NCBI RefSeq assembly: GCF_900660605.1
Contig: NZ_LR215024.1
Coordinates: forward strand, 62,001-126,000
DNA: 64,000 nt
From: Mycoplasmopsis glycophila
GTDB taxonomy: Bacteria; Bacillota_I; Bacilli_A; Mycoplasmatales; Metamycoplasmataceae
Reading direction: 5' to 3'
The notes under the pieces: model-generated
What the model was told of the DNA's origin: nothing
Seen by the model: only the letters and a program-made list of their open reading frames with translations
Databases searched by the model: none
Shown: piece after piece, positions 33,721-44,458 of the stretch
Layout of the letters: every line of letters starts with the position of its first letter
Numbering within the stretch: the stretch's first letter is position 1
Program-made: the position numbers and the translations under genes

Positions 33721-36700
33721 ATGTATAAATTTAAAGATGTGACCTTAAGAAAGGTTATGGAATCTCTTGAAGTTAAGGAACTTGAAGGGTTTGAAGACGC
33801 TTATATTGAAGATTCCAGAATTACAATCAAAAGAGATGAAAATAACGCTCCATACTATGAATTTACAGTAATTGTTAATGGTATTCCAAAAATTCAAAAT
33901 TTATTAAAACTACAAAATCTAATTAAACATAGCAAAAAAGCAAAATTTGAAGTTTCTTTTAAAATTAAAAACTATGATGTTTCACAGCTTGAAATAGCTG
34001 ATTTTTGTCGCAAACTAATTGAAATTGACCCTAGTTTTAAGTCACTTGAAGATCAATTTAAATTAATCAATGTTCTAGTTTATAATCAAGCAAACAACAA
34101 TTGAAACTTTAATTTTGATTGCTCGGAAGAAGATAAAAATGATTTTGAGCTTACGATTTTAAATTTGTCAAAAAAGATGCAAACATTAGGTTTTTTAGAT
34201 GTTGAAATTATTCCTAACTTTGTTGGTATTAAAAAAGACATCAAGCTTCGTGATGATGCTATGATTGATGAGTTTTTTGAAAATATAGCTAATTCTACTG
34301 AAAACTTAAATTCAAAATTTGATAATACCAGCTCTGAATTTGGTTTAGCACGTAAGAAAGCTTTATCAAATAGCTACTATAAAAACTCATATAAAAATGA
34401 AAACTTTAAACCAGTTTCAATTAAATATATTCACACTATTCCTGATGACGCTTTTAATATTAAAGTTAAATTTGATGCGATGATTTACAAAAAAGAAGTC
34501 TCAAAATTTAATGAAAATTATTACTATCACTTTTTTGTTACAGACCTTGAAGAAGCAATCAAAGTGACAATTCGTTCACAAGGTGAGCAAATTTCACTTT
34601 CTGGTTTAAATGAAGGGCAATGAATTAATGTTTTAGGTGAAGTTAAGACTAATACTTTCGATAATGTTAAATACATTCAATGTAACAATGGAAACATGGT
34701 TATTGAAATTCCGTCAAAAACTTTAGAACGCGAAGAAGAGCTTGAAGACGAGAAGCTACGTGTTGAACTTTCAACTAGAAGTAAAATGAACACCATGGAT
34801 AGTATTCTAGAGCCAACAGAAATTGTTAATTTAGCTAAAAAATTTAACCAAGAAGCTGTGGCTATCATTGATTCAAACAGTGTTCAATCATTCCCTGAAT
34901 TTACCTTTGCTGCTAAAAAAGCTGGTATAAAACCTATTTATGGAGTTTCTTTTGATGTTATCAAAAAGAATAATGGAGCAATTTTAACTCCTAAATTTAC
35001 GAATGTCGACTTTCTTAATTCAGAAGTTGTTGCATTCGATATTGAAACCACTCACCTTTCGCCAAGAATTGGAGATATTATTGAGTTTGGTGGTTCTTTA
35101 ATCAAAAATGGTTATGTTCAAAACAACAACTTCCAATTTTTCATGAAAGCAAAAAAGAAGCTTTCAGCATTTACTATTAACCTTACAAACATTACAGATC
35201 AAATGCTTGAAAATGAAGGTTTATCAGAAAGAGAAGGGTTAGAAAAAATTTATTCAATTCTTAATAATAGAGTTGCTCTAGCTCACAATGCTAATTTCGA
35301 TATGCATTTCATTTTACAAAAATTTCTTGACAATGACATGGAGCTTCCTAACACTGTGTTTGTTGATTCGCTTGTTATTTCAAGACTTGTTTTCTATGAT
35401 AAGAGTAAACACGCTTTAGGTGACTTTTGTAAGAATTTAGGGGTTGAATATAACTCTGAAGTAGCTCACCGTGCTGATTATGATGCTGAAGTTTTAGCAA
35501 AAGCATGAGTTTTAGCTTTACCTCTTTTAAAAAATTTAGGTATTTACGATTTAAACACTTTATATAACTTTGAACAAACAGAACTGAGACAAAAAAAACG
35601 TTCAGCTCAAATTACAGTTTTAGCTAAAAATCAAGCTGGACTAAAAGAACTTTTTAAGCTTGTGACTTTACAACTTACAGAAAGATTTTTTAAGTCACCA
35701 AAACTATTTTGAGAAGATCTTAAGATGCCTAGCGAAAACCTTCTTTATGGTTCAGGTGGAATTAGAAGTGAATTATTAGATGCTTTATTTTACTCTAGTG
35801 ATCTAAAACTTAATGAATTAATTGATAAATTTGATTATATTGAGGTGCCGCACCCAAGAGCGTTTAAACATCTTGTTGACGAAAATGATTTTACAAAAGA
35901 AGATGTTTTAAATATGATTTCGCTTCTTATTAATCGAGCTAAAGAAAGAGGAAAATTAGTTGTTGCAATTGGTGATGTGCGTTATGCTAATCCTGATGAC
36001 CAAATTTTTTATAAATCTTTAGTTTATTCAAAAGGAATTGGAAACGTTGCTCACTTTTTATTTAATTATCAAAAAGCAAGATCAAATTCAATTATTCTAC
36101 CTGATTTATTTTTCTTAACTACTACCGAAATGAAAAACGAATTTAGCTTCTTAAATGATGCCAAGCTCATTGAAGAAATTGTGGTTGAAAATACTAATAA
36201 AATTGCAAATCAAATTGAAAACGACATAGTTGTAATTCATAGTGATTTATACACACCAAAATTCGACAACTCAAAAGAAAAATTACATGAATTAGTTTAT
36301 AAAAGAGCACACGAAATTTATGGTGAAAATTTACCTGAAATAGTAGAAAAAAGGCTTGAAAAAGAAATCACACCAATTCTGAAATATGGTTTTGATGTTG
36401 TTTATTGAATTTCACATAAGCTTGTTAAGATGTCAATGGACAATGGATATTTAGTTGGTAGCCGTGGTTCGGTCGGTTCTTCTTTAGTTGCTACTATGGC
36501 AGGAATCACTGAAGTTAACCCGCTTGCTCCACACTATATTTGTTTAAAATGTCACTATTTCGAATTATCCGATGATAAAAACATCACTTCAGGATACGAT
36601 CTAGATGACAAAGAATGTCCTAATTGTAAAGTGGTGATGAAAAAAGATGGTCAAACAATACCATTTGAAACCTTTTTAGGATTTAATGCGGACAAAGTCC

Positions 36701-38136
36701 CTGATATTGATCTGAACTTCTCCGGAGACTTTCAAGCCGAAGTTCATAATGAAGTTAAAAGACTTTTTGGTGAGTCACATACTTTTAGAGCTGGAACAAT
36801 TTCAACAATTAAATCAAAAATTGGTTTTGGTTATATTAAAAAAGCTTGTGAAGAGTATGGATTTACATATTCAAACAACTTTATTGACTTCCTTTCGACA
36901 AAAATTGAAGGGGTAAAAAGAACAACAGGACAGCACCCAGGTGGAATTATCATTATACCTAAAGAATATGATGTTGAAGACTTTACGCCTATTAATTATC
37001 CAGCTGATGATATTTCAATTGATTGAAAAACAACTCACTTTGATTTCCACGCAATTCACGATAACGTCTTAAAACTAGATATTTTAGGACACGTGGATCC
37101 AACTGCTATTAGAATGCTTGAAAACATTACAAAAGTTGATGTTAAAAAAGATATTCCAAGCAAGGATCCGAAAGTTCTTTCGCTTTTCTCATCAACTGAA
37201 GCACTTAATATTTCACCAGAAAGTATCGGAGGTGAAATCACTGGAGCGCTTGGACTTCCGGAATTTGGAACAAGCTTCGTTCGTAGAATGCTTTATGAAG
37301 CTAAACCAGAAAGTTTTGCTGATTTAATTTCATTATCTGGTTTATCACATGGAACTGACGTGTGATCAAACAACGCACAAGATTTAATTAAAGATCAAGG
37401 AATGACTATTAAAGATGTTATTTCATGTCGTGATGATATTATGGTTTACTTAATGAATAAAGGAGTAGATCCACAAAATTCATTTAAAATCATGGAACAA
37501 GTGCGTAAAGGTAAAAGCATTACGCCAGAGCAAGAAGAAGAACTGAAGAAATCTAACGTACCAGGTTGATACATTGAAAGTATGAAGAAAATTAAGTATC
37601 TTTTCCCTAAAGCACACGCGACTGCCTATGTGCTTATGGCATGAAGAATTGCTTGATTTAAACTTTATCATCCGTTACCATATTATGCGACTTATTTAAC
37701 AACAAGAGTTGATGAGTTTGATGTTGAAGTTTTAAGTGATGATTTTGGAGCTAAAAAAATTAATTCAAAATTAAAAGAGCTTGATGCTATTAAGAATAAA
37801 AAAGTTAAAGATAAAGAACTTATTCAAACTTTGGAAATCGCTCGCGAGCTTTATGCAAGAGGTTTTTCAATTTCGAACATCATTTTAGAACAGTCACTTG
37901 AAAAAGAATGAGTTATCGATGTTGCTAACAAAAGATTAATCCCTCCTTTTTCAGCGATTAAAGGACTAGGCCTCTCTGCTGCTGAAAAAATAGTACAAGC
38001 ACGTAAAGAAAATGATTTTCGTTCGAGAGAAGACTTTAAAAAACGTTCTGGAATTAATCAAACTTTATATACAACGATTGCTGAAATGGGAATTTTAAAT
38101 CATTTAGACGACACTGACCAAATGAAATTATTCTAA
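33721..38136 (+). CDS. polC: DNA polymerase III alpha subunit, PolC type
   Basis: A 1,471-residue replicative polymerase with built-in proofreading. The DEDDh exonuclease lies near 435-600: [31 protein letters not shown] and HRADYDAEV. The PHP region is split around it. Zinc Cys pairs occur in [10 protein letters not shown] and CPNCKV near 938-968. Polymerase motifs [13 protein letters not shown] and [13 protein letters not shown] follow, the latter holding the catalytic Asp pair. ATG 33721 was chosen over an upstream TTG (33712) because AAGAAAGG is spaced correctly for it. Many TGA-Trp codons are present. Confidence 0.97.
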
Positions 38137-38211
38137 TTTTAGTGAGAGCTTAAAAGCAATTAATGCAAAAAACGAATTAAAAACCTATCTAATCCTTTAT
38201 ATCTAATCTCA

Positions 38212-38235
38212 CAAAGCTGCAAGGCTTTGTTTTTT
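38212..38235 (+). terminator. Intrinsic terminator after polC
   Basis: CAAAGC-tgcaag-GCTTTG is followed by TTTTTT. Confidence 0.8.
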
Positions 38236-38254
38236 ATCTCCTTAAAAAAAGAAA

Positions 38255-38284
38255 AAAATAAAACTGACTAAAATTAGACAGTTA
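38255..38284 (-). terminator. Leftward intrinsic terminator
   Basis: On the minus strand AACTGTCTAA and TTAGTCAGTT arms are followed by TTATTTTTTT. It would end transcription from the decayed region to its right. Confidence 0.65.
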
Positions 38285-38314
38285 TAGGTTTTGAACTTTA
38301 TTGCTCGGGATTAG

Positions 38315-38503
38315 TTACTCAATATATCCATAAATCATGCTTATGTAATGGAATCTAATTAAATGTTCAATGTTTTCTGATTTAGTTTGAAAGAGCATTT
38401 TATCGTAAACGTATAAATTGTGGTGCTTAAAATAAAATTTATCAATAACTCTTTTTAATTGTTGTATTAATAAAATAAATTCTTCTTGGTTTTTAATGTG
38501 CAT
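38315..38503 (-). CDS. Possible small protein or fragment, 62 residues
   Basis: An open frame of 62 residues (MHIKNQEEFILLIQQLKRVIDK and on) ends at a TAA. It is helical and charged with no recognised family. No Shine-Dalgarno is present, and it sits between two leftward terminators, so it may be a fragment rather than a gene. I would not assign a function. Confidence 0.25.
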   Translation of the reverse strand: MHIKNQEEFILLIQQLKRVIDKFYFKHHNLYVYDKMLFQTKSENIEHLIRFHYISMIYGYIE

Positions 38504-38511
38504 AACGAGAT

Positions 38512-38548
38512 AAAAAATAGCGTCCTACGCATAACCGCTAGACGCTTT
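38512..38548 (-). terminator. Leftward terminator-like hairpin
   Basis: On the minus strand AGCGTC and GACGCT pair across a 16-nt loop and are followed by ATTTTTTATC. Confidence 0.5.
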
Positions 38549-38549
38549 C

Positions 38550-39120
38550 TAAAAACGTTACCCTTTATTATTTTCATACGCCCAGCAATGGTTGCTTGTT
38601 ATGACGGCTTTCGTATAAGTGATTAAATCACTCATTATTATACTAACACTTTTTAAAGGTTTTTTAACCTTAATTACTTTTTTGAGTTTATTTTGCTTGT
38701 CAGTCTAATTTAATTCCAGCAAATCATTTAATCATTGAGCGAACTCTTTAACATCTGTTACTTTTGAATGAATTTAGATTTGTTTTGCATTAAATTTCAG
38801 TTTTAAACCAGTAAGTCAGTTGAACCTTGTTGAGTTTTATCGACAAGCACATTATCTTTATTAAATTAATACAAAAGACATATTTTATATTGAACTTTTT
38901 TCTAAACAAGAAAAAATTCGTATGTAGCCAAGCCTAAGCGATCTATTTTTGATCCTGTAATTTAACAAATATGCTCAAAGTGCATTTTCGACAAAAGCAA
39001 TAGTCCCGCTAAACTACTTTTTAGGTTAGAATTTTAATTATTCAGGACAACAAATTGTTTATTATTATAGTTGCGTTTCATAAATCTGTGGATTAATAAA
39101 TCTTGTAAAAATAAGTTAGG
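38550..39120 (-). pseudogene. Decayed coding sequence, possibly an old transposase
   Basis: No intact gene lies in the 1,062-nt gap between polC and tig. Leftward translation gives protein-like blocks in shifting frames with stops. One is TDVKEFAQWLNDLLELN (stop) followed by TDKQNKLKKVIKVKKP and a segment ending ITSNHCWAYENNKG; after a frame change comes FRKRLAVMRR. A Trp-rich helical block, then SN...ENN, then an Arg-rich FRKR block is reminiscent of the C-terminal part of ISL3-type transposases, but the match is weak and no terminal repeats were found. It may equally be a remnant of another gene. Confidence 0.35.
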
Positions 39121-39198
39121 TTAAGAATAGAAATAACTTACTTAAAATTTAAATGCGGAAAATGATAAAATTAATATATTAGTCAATTAAGGAGAAAG

Positions 39199-40332
39199 AT
39201 GTTAAAAGAACAATTATTAGATTTTAACCTCGAAGGTGAAGAATGAATTAAAGCACAAAATGATGCTTTAAATTTCTTAAACCAAAAACACAAAGATAAC
39301 CCTTCAGCAGTTAAACAAAGCATGATTTTAGAACTTGCTAAAAATGCATATATTGAAATGAAGAGAAACGAAATTTTTCAAGCAGATTTAGGGAAAGAAA
39401 ACTTAATTTCCTTTGTTCCGCTTTTAGAAAAAGTAGAGTTTACAATTGATAAACTTCACTTCACTTTTAAGAAGTTTTACTTTGATTCATTTAATGAAGT
39501 GGAACTGGATTTTAAACCAAGTGCAGAATTTGAGTACGACAAAGATTATGAAAGCAAAATTGCTGAATTTATCGAATCTTTTGTTAAAAGTTATAAATTT
39601 TATATTGATGTTGATCGTGCAATTCAAAATGATGATATTGTTGTGCTAGATGCTAAAATTTCACAAAATGATCAAACAAGCGAACAAAAAATTCAAGTTA
39701 AAGCAAATGAAAATGCACAAACACCAGTGGAGAAAGAAATTTTAGGTCTTACTAAAGGAGATTCTAAAACAATTGAAAAAGATGGATTTAGATTGGAAGT
39801 TAAAGTCCTTCAAGTCAAAGAAGAAAAAAATATGCCAATTACAGATGAAACTGTGCATCTTTTAAATATGCCTGATGTGAAAACATTAGAAGATGCTAAA
39901 AAAGTTGTGCGCGAATCAACAGCAAATCAAATTTTTACAGATGCTCTTTTTGAGTATGGACAAAAAATCTTACAAGAAATTCAAGCAAAAAATCCAGTAC
40001 TTGAAATACCAAATGAGTTACTTTTAAGCACACTTAAAGATCAAAATGTACCTGAAACAGAAAGAAAAGAAGTTCTCGAAGGTGCAAGAAAAATGATTTC
40101 ACAATTCTTTTGATCTACAATTGTGCAAAAGAAAATGCACATTAGACCAAGTGATGATGAAATGAGAAGAGAAATCAAACTTGTACAAAGTTTTTTAAAT
40201 GAGAAAGATCCAAACAAAATAGATTTAGGTAAAGTAGCATTTATTTTAACAATGAAAAAACTTGGACTTGCTTATCTTAAAAAATATGATGAAACAAACT
40301 ACAAATTAGTTAATAAAATGGTTCAGTTATAA
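39199..40332 (+). CDS. tig: Trigger factor-like chaperone with reduced N-terminal domain
   Basis: A 377-residue protein. The middle fits the FKBP-type domain of trigger factor (TPVEKEILGLTKGDSKTIEKDGF, a degenerate GxxxGD pattern). The C-terminal part is the helical, lysine-rich substrate cradle. The N-terminal ribosome-binding domain is degenerate: EEWIKAQNDALNFLNQKHKD aligns with the usual helix, but the GFRxGxxP loop that docks on L23 is missing. The Shine-Dalgarno AAGGAGAAAG fixes the start. A bidirectional terminator follows. Alternative: a trigger-factor paralogue that no longer binds ribosomes. Confidence 0.72.
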
Positions 40333-40335
40333 AAG

Positions 40336-40361
40336 AAAATCCGCTTATGCGGATTTTTTAT
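40336..40361. terminator. Bidirectional intrinsic terminator between tig and a leftward gene
   Basis: AAATCCGC-ttat-GCGGATTT is followed by T's on the plus strand, with an A-rich left flank. Confidence 0.85.
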
Positions 40362-40375
40362 TATGAAATTAAGAA

Positions 40376-41191
40376 CTATTCTTCGATAAATTTTTCTAAA
40401 TATTTAGCAAGACCTTGGTTGTTGCAATCATATTCTGTGACTTCGTCTGCTATTGATAAGACAGCATCAACAGAGTTTTTCATAGCAACTAATTTACCTA
40501 TTTTACCTTTAGTAGAAGCGTCATTTAAAGAATCTCCAATATGGATTGCATTCATTGGATCAATCTCAAATCTGTTACAGAATCAAACTTCAGCATCACC
40601 TTTTGAAACATCTTTCTTGGTGATTTCAATAATATTGTTACGGCTACCACTTAAAGAAACTTCAATTTTATCTTGAAACTTGATTCTTAATTTTTGAGCA
40701 ACCTTGTGTAATTTATTTTTAGATAAACATCACACAAGAGCTTTATAAACTGGAAAATCATTTTGAAATTCTTTATATGTATGTGCAGTAGCTTTACCAA
40801 CATGCATTAACATTTTATAAAATTTATTTCTAACATATGTTTGTTCTTTAATATTTGAGTTAAAAATAACAAAACAGTTATTTTTACGAAGCTCTTTAAA
40901 TACTTGAGCTACAACATCGTTAGGAATAATTTCTTTTTGTTCAACTTCACCATCGATAACGATTTGTGCGCCGTTTCACGCAATGTATGTATCGCTACCA
41001 AGTGAGTGAACTATTTCCTTGGTAGTTTCATTGACTCCACGTCCTGTTGAAACAACAACCGGGATTTGAGTACTCAATTTTTTTATAACTCTTTTAGTGT
41101 ATTCTGAAGGTCTTTTTTGAAATCTATGTTCAGCACTTGCATCCATTGCTGTACCGTCTAAATCGATAAAAATAATCTTGGGTTTTTTCAT
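40376..41191 (-). CDS. HAD-superfamily phosphatase, Cof type (second copy)
   Basis: A 271-residue paralogue of the protein at 23113-23952. Motif I FIDLDGTAMD lies near residues 7-16, the motif II region VVVSTGRG near 45, and motif IV HIGDSLNDASTKG near 215. The start MKKPKIIF at 41191 was chosen over an upstream in-frame ATG (41209) because TATAAT ends 6 nt before it. Three in-frame TGA codons encode Trp. It is divergent from the membrane-protein gene at 41300. The substrate is unknown. Confidence 0.9.
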
Positions 41192-41203
41192 ATTTCTATT
41201 ATA
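41192..41203 (-). promoter_or_regulatory. Leaderless promoter of the HAD gene
   Basis: On the minus strand TATAAT is followed by AGAAAT and then ATG. The 6-nt spacing is the same as at def, cdsA and degV. Confidence 0.55.
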
Positions 41204-41299
41204 AAACATATAATGTAAATATTTTTATATTTGAATTAATATTTCTAAGAATTATTTATAATAAAAGAAATTAAGATTAATTTTAAAGGAAGGTTAAAT

Positions 41300-42631
41300 A
41301 TGGAAGGATGAAAAAGCGTTTTATCTTTTTTAACAGAGCATGAAAGAATATTTACCAGTGTAGGAATAGGTTTTATTTTTCTTGTTTTAATATTTGCTTT
41401 TTTGCTTGGACTTAAAACAAGCTGAAAAGGATCATTAGCTATTGCTATTTCAATTTATGTTGGATTTATTTTCAGTTTAATTCTTGTTATTATTTTAAAT
41501 AAGACATTTTCACATTTGATTATTCGTAAAATTTTCCCAGAAAACGCGAATAATAATGAAAAATATCAAGAAGCATTTGAATCATTAAATAGTATATTTA
41601 TTGGTATAGTATACCCTCTTTTTGCGATTTTGATTTCTTTTATTTTCTTTATCATAGGTTTAATTATTTCTGCTATCTTAAACAGTAGAGATAAATCAAA
41701 AAGACTCAAAGAAGCTTATCTTTCAGGCGGGCAAATCATTCGTAAAAAATCATTTTTAATTAGATTAATTTCTGGTTTTGGTTTAACTATAGCATTTCTT
41801 CCGAGTGCAGCTCTTGTGTCAAACGCAGCAACTCTTTATACTAAAAACGAATCACTTAATGGTTTTATTAATTTTGGTACAAGTATTGCAACTTTTGGAC
41901 AAGGTACGTCAATTTCTGATGCAAGCAAAGCTTTAATTACATTGAATGAAATAGCTGAATCAACAAATGATGAATCATATAACGAATTTAAAAATCAAAG
42001 TTCAAATAAAAACGAATCAGAAAAAGAAACTACATCAAATCAAAATGATGGCACATCTAATACATCGACAAACACAACTGATAATAATGCAGGCTCAAAC
42101 AGCGATACAAATACTACAACCACAGAAAACGGTAGCACAAACGAAAATAGTTCAGGAGCTACTATTGCTGAAACATATCCTATTTTAGCAAATAGAGATG
42201 AAAGTATTTTAAGATCATTGTTCATTATTAAGAGACTTTTAGACTCTAATCCAGATCAAAAATTAATTAATGCTTTTGTCGAAAACATAAATGTAGTAGC
42301 TTCAGTTATGTATCCACAGTACAAAGATGAGATTTTTTCAGATTCCAAATTAGATCAAGCAATCGACTTTTTAGAACGTTATGAAGAAAACATGGAAGAA
42401 GTTCTTAATGATCCTAATTTCTCTACAGAAGCAGCATCATACAAAGAAATAGTAGATTTTGTTAAATATGAAATCATTCAAGATAAACCGGAAGCATCTA
42501 AAACACTTTCAAAATTATTTGATGGTGTTGTGAAAAGTCTTGAAAACAGATCTTCCGAATCAAGTCGTCCAGTTAACACAGAAAAAATTAAACAAATTCA
42601 AAGTTTATTAATGAACATTTTAACAAAATAA
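41300..42631 (+). CDS. Membrane protein with Ser/Thr/Asn-rich linker, function unknown
   Basis: A 443-residue protein. Four hydrophobic segments lie near residues 18-40, 46-70, 98-125 and 155-175; the GLKTSWKGSLA loop recalls CvpA-like proteins only vaguely. After them comes a low-complexity linker near 225-290, rich in Ser, Thr, Asn and Asp, then a helical C-terminal domain (about 295-443). The Shine-Dalgarno AAAGGAAGG precedes ATG. The linker suggests an exposed flexible region. I do not recognise a family. Confidence 0.75.
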
Positions 42632-42650
42632 AATACAAATTTCTAATTTC

Positions 42651-42680
42651 GCAGAACCTAAAAGGTTCTGTGTTTTTTAT
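42651..42680 (+). terminator. Intrinsic terminator after the membrane-protein gene
   Basis: CGCAGAACC-taaaa-GGTTCTGTG is followed by a T run. Confidence 0.88.
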
Positions 42681-42750
42681 ACTGAATTTTTCAAACCAAA
42701 CTTAAATTAACAATAAGGAAACCGAGGCGAAAGAACCACTTTCAATTAGC

Positions 42751-42823
42751 TTTTTTTTTTTTTTTTTTGAAGTAGAGAATTTTGTAAAATTTAAAAAAAT
42801 AAAAAACAAAAAAGGAGAAAACA
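42751..42823 (+). promoter_or_regulatory. T18 tract and ribosome site upstream of the ABC exporter operon
   Basis: An uninterrupted run of 18 T (42751-42768) lies 55 nt before ATG 42824. TGTAAAAT (42782-42789), a plausible -10, lies 13 nt after the run, and AAAGGAGAAAA is next to the start. The geometry resembles the T17 tract at 21587. A promoter-spacing switch is inferred, not shown. Confidence 0.45.
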
Positions 42824-44458
42824 ATGAAAATCAAATTGCGACATCACTGGTTTTCTTTTGTTTTTATATTAGCTTTTTCGGCTCTAGTTTTTGCTTTTAA
42901 TTTTTTAGAAGTTAGAGCATTAAATAGTTTTTTAAAAACATTACAAGAAAGCAGTGTTAATTTCGAAAAAGCCAAGGGGTCATTAATACTTTTTTTAATA
43001 ATTACTGCCGCCGCCGGACTACTTTTATTTTTAAATAGCTTGTTTAGGACTATATTTAAGCATTTTTTATCAAAATTTGCTTTTAAACAAGTTGTTAGGA
43101 AATTTCTTTCTCAACACATAGCTAAAATTGAATATGGACAGAAAGAAGAAAAAATAGTAGCCGTAGCAAGAGCTTCTGACACTCTAATTGATAAATTTTA
43201 CGATAATATTCTTACATTTTGAATACAAATAGTTTCAATTATAGGTGTAGTTGTTTCGTTAGGAATTTTAAATCCTATTGTGCTATCTTATTTAATCCCT
43301 CTAATCATTTTAGTGCTACTTGCACCAGTTTTAGCTCAAGTTAAATCTCAAGAAGTTGGAAAATTAAGTTCAGAGATTATTATTGAACCCGAAAATGTGA
43401 CATCAAAATTGGTTCAAAATCTTTATTCTTATGCTAACAAAAACGATTTGACTGCACTAGAAGCTAAATATATTGAGAAAATGGATCAATTAGTAGTAAA
43501 AAGAATTGGACGTTTTGCTAATAAATATGCAATGCTATTCTTTTTGCGACATTCATTTAGTGCTATATTTTACACATTAAACATTTTTATCACATTCGTT
43601 TTAGCAATCTTTGCTCCTGAGTATATGGCAATTAGCTTTTTAGCTACTTTTGTTTCAAATATTCCAACACTGAAGAATAATGTTTCGATTGCAATTAACT
43701 TATTCTTCAATATGGTAATGGGTAAAATGGAGTTTGATAAGTATATTAAATCATTTAAGATCTCAAATGAACAAATTAATAATCTACCAAACTTTCAAGG
43801 CTCAAAGAAATCTCCAAAACATTTTGAAAAATTAAGATTAACTAAAGTTACAATTTTAGATAACCAGCTTGATAGCACAATTTTAAAAGAGGTTAATTTT
43901 GAATTAAATAAAAACGAAAAAATCTTGATATTTGGAGAAAGTGGAAGTGGGAAAAGCACTTTTGTAAATCATTTGCTTGGTTTACTTCCTTTTAAAGATC
44001 AACAAAGTATATCTATTAATGACGATCCAGAGCAAAACCATCTTGCAGAATTTGCGTTTCCTGTTTGAGAAAAAAGTGAGTTTATCACAGGAACTTTATT
44101 AGAGAATTTAACTTTATTTGATTCTGCAAAAGAACCAGAAACCAAAGTTTTAATGGAAAAATTCAAGTTAAAAGATATTAATTTACAAGAGAATGTTAAT
44201 ATCCATAACCTACAATATTCACAAGGACAAATGCAACGAATGGCATTAATTCGTGCTTTTAATTCAGACCAAGATATCTTAATTCTAGATGAAGCAATAA
44301 GCAACATTGATAAAAAGAATGTAGAACCTGTTTTAAAACACATTTTTGAAAGCGACAAAACAATAATCATGATTTCACATAACATCGATCCAGAGATACA
44401 CTCTAATTTCACTAGAATTTATGAAGTTAGAGACGGAGGACTTTATGAGGTGAGATAA
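42824..44458 (+). CDS. ABC exporter half-transporter, subunit 1
   Basis: A 544-residue fused membrane-plus-ATPase protein. Membrane helices occupy about residues 10-290. The ATPase domain has Walker A GESGSGKS near 372, a degenerate signature YSQGQMQRMALIRAF in place of LSGGQ, Walker B ILILDEAISNID, and the switch His in MISHN. Two TGA codons encode Trp. The next gene begins inside its last 14 nt, so the two probably form a heterodimeric exporter. The substrate is unknown; exporters of this type carry peptides, lipids or drugs. Confidence 0.88.

Noticed and set aside
38500-39120. tmRNA or RNase P RNA in the polC-tig gap
   Set aside because: Hairpins and a string such as TTTTCGACAAAAGC looked RNA-like, but no CCA-type 3' end with acceptor stem, no proteolysis-tag frame and no GAGGAAAGTCC-type RNase P core were found on either strand.
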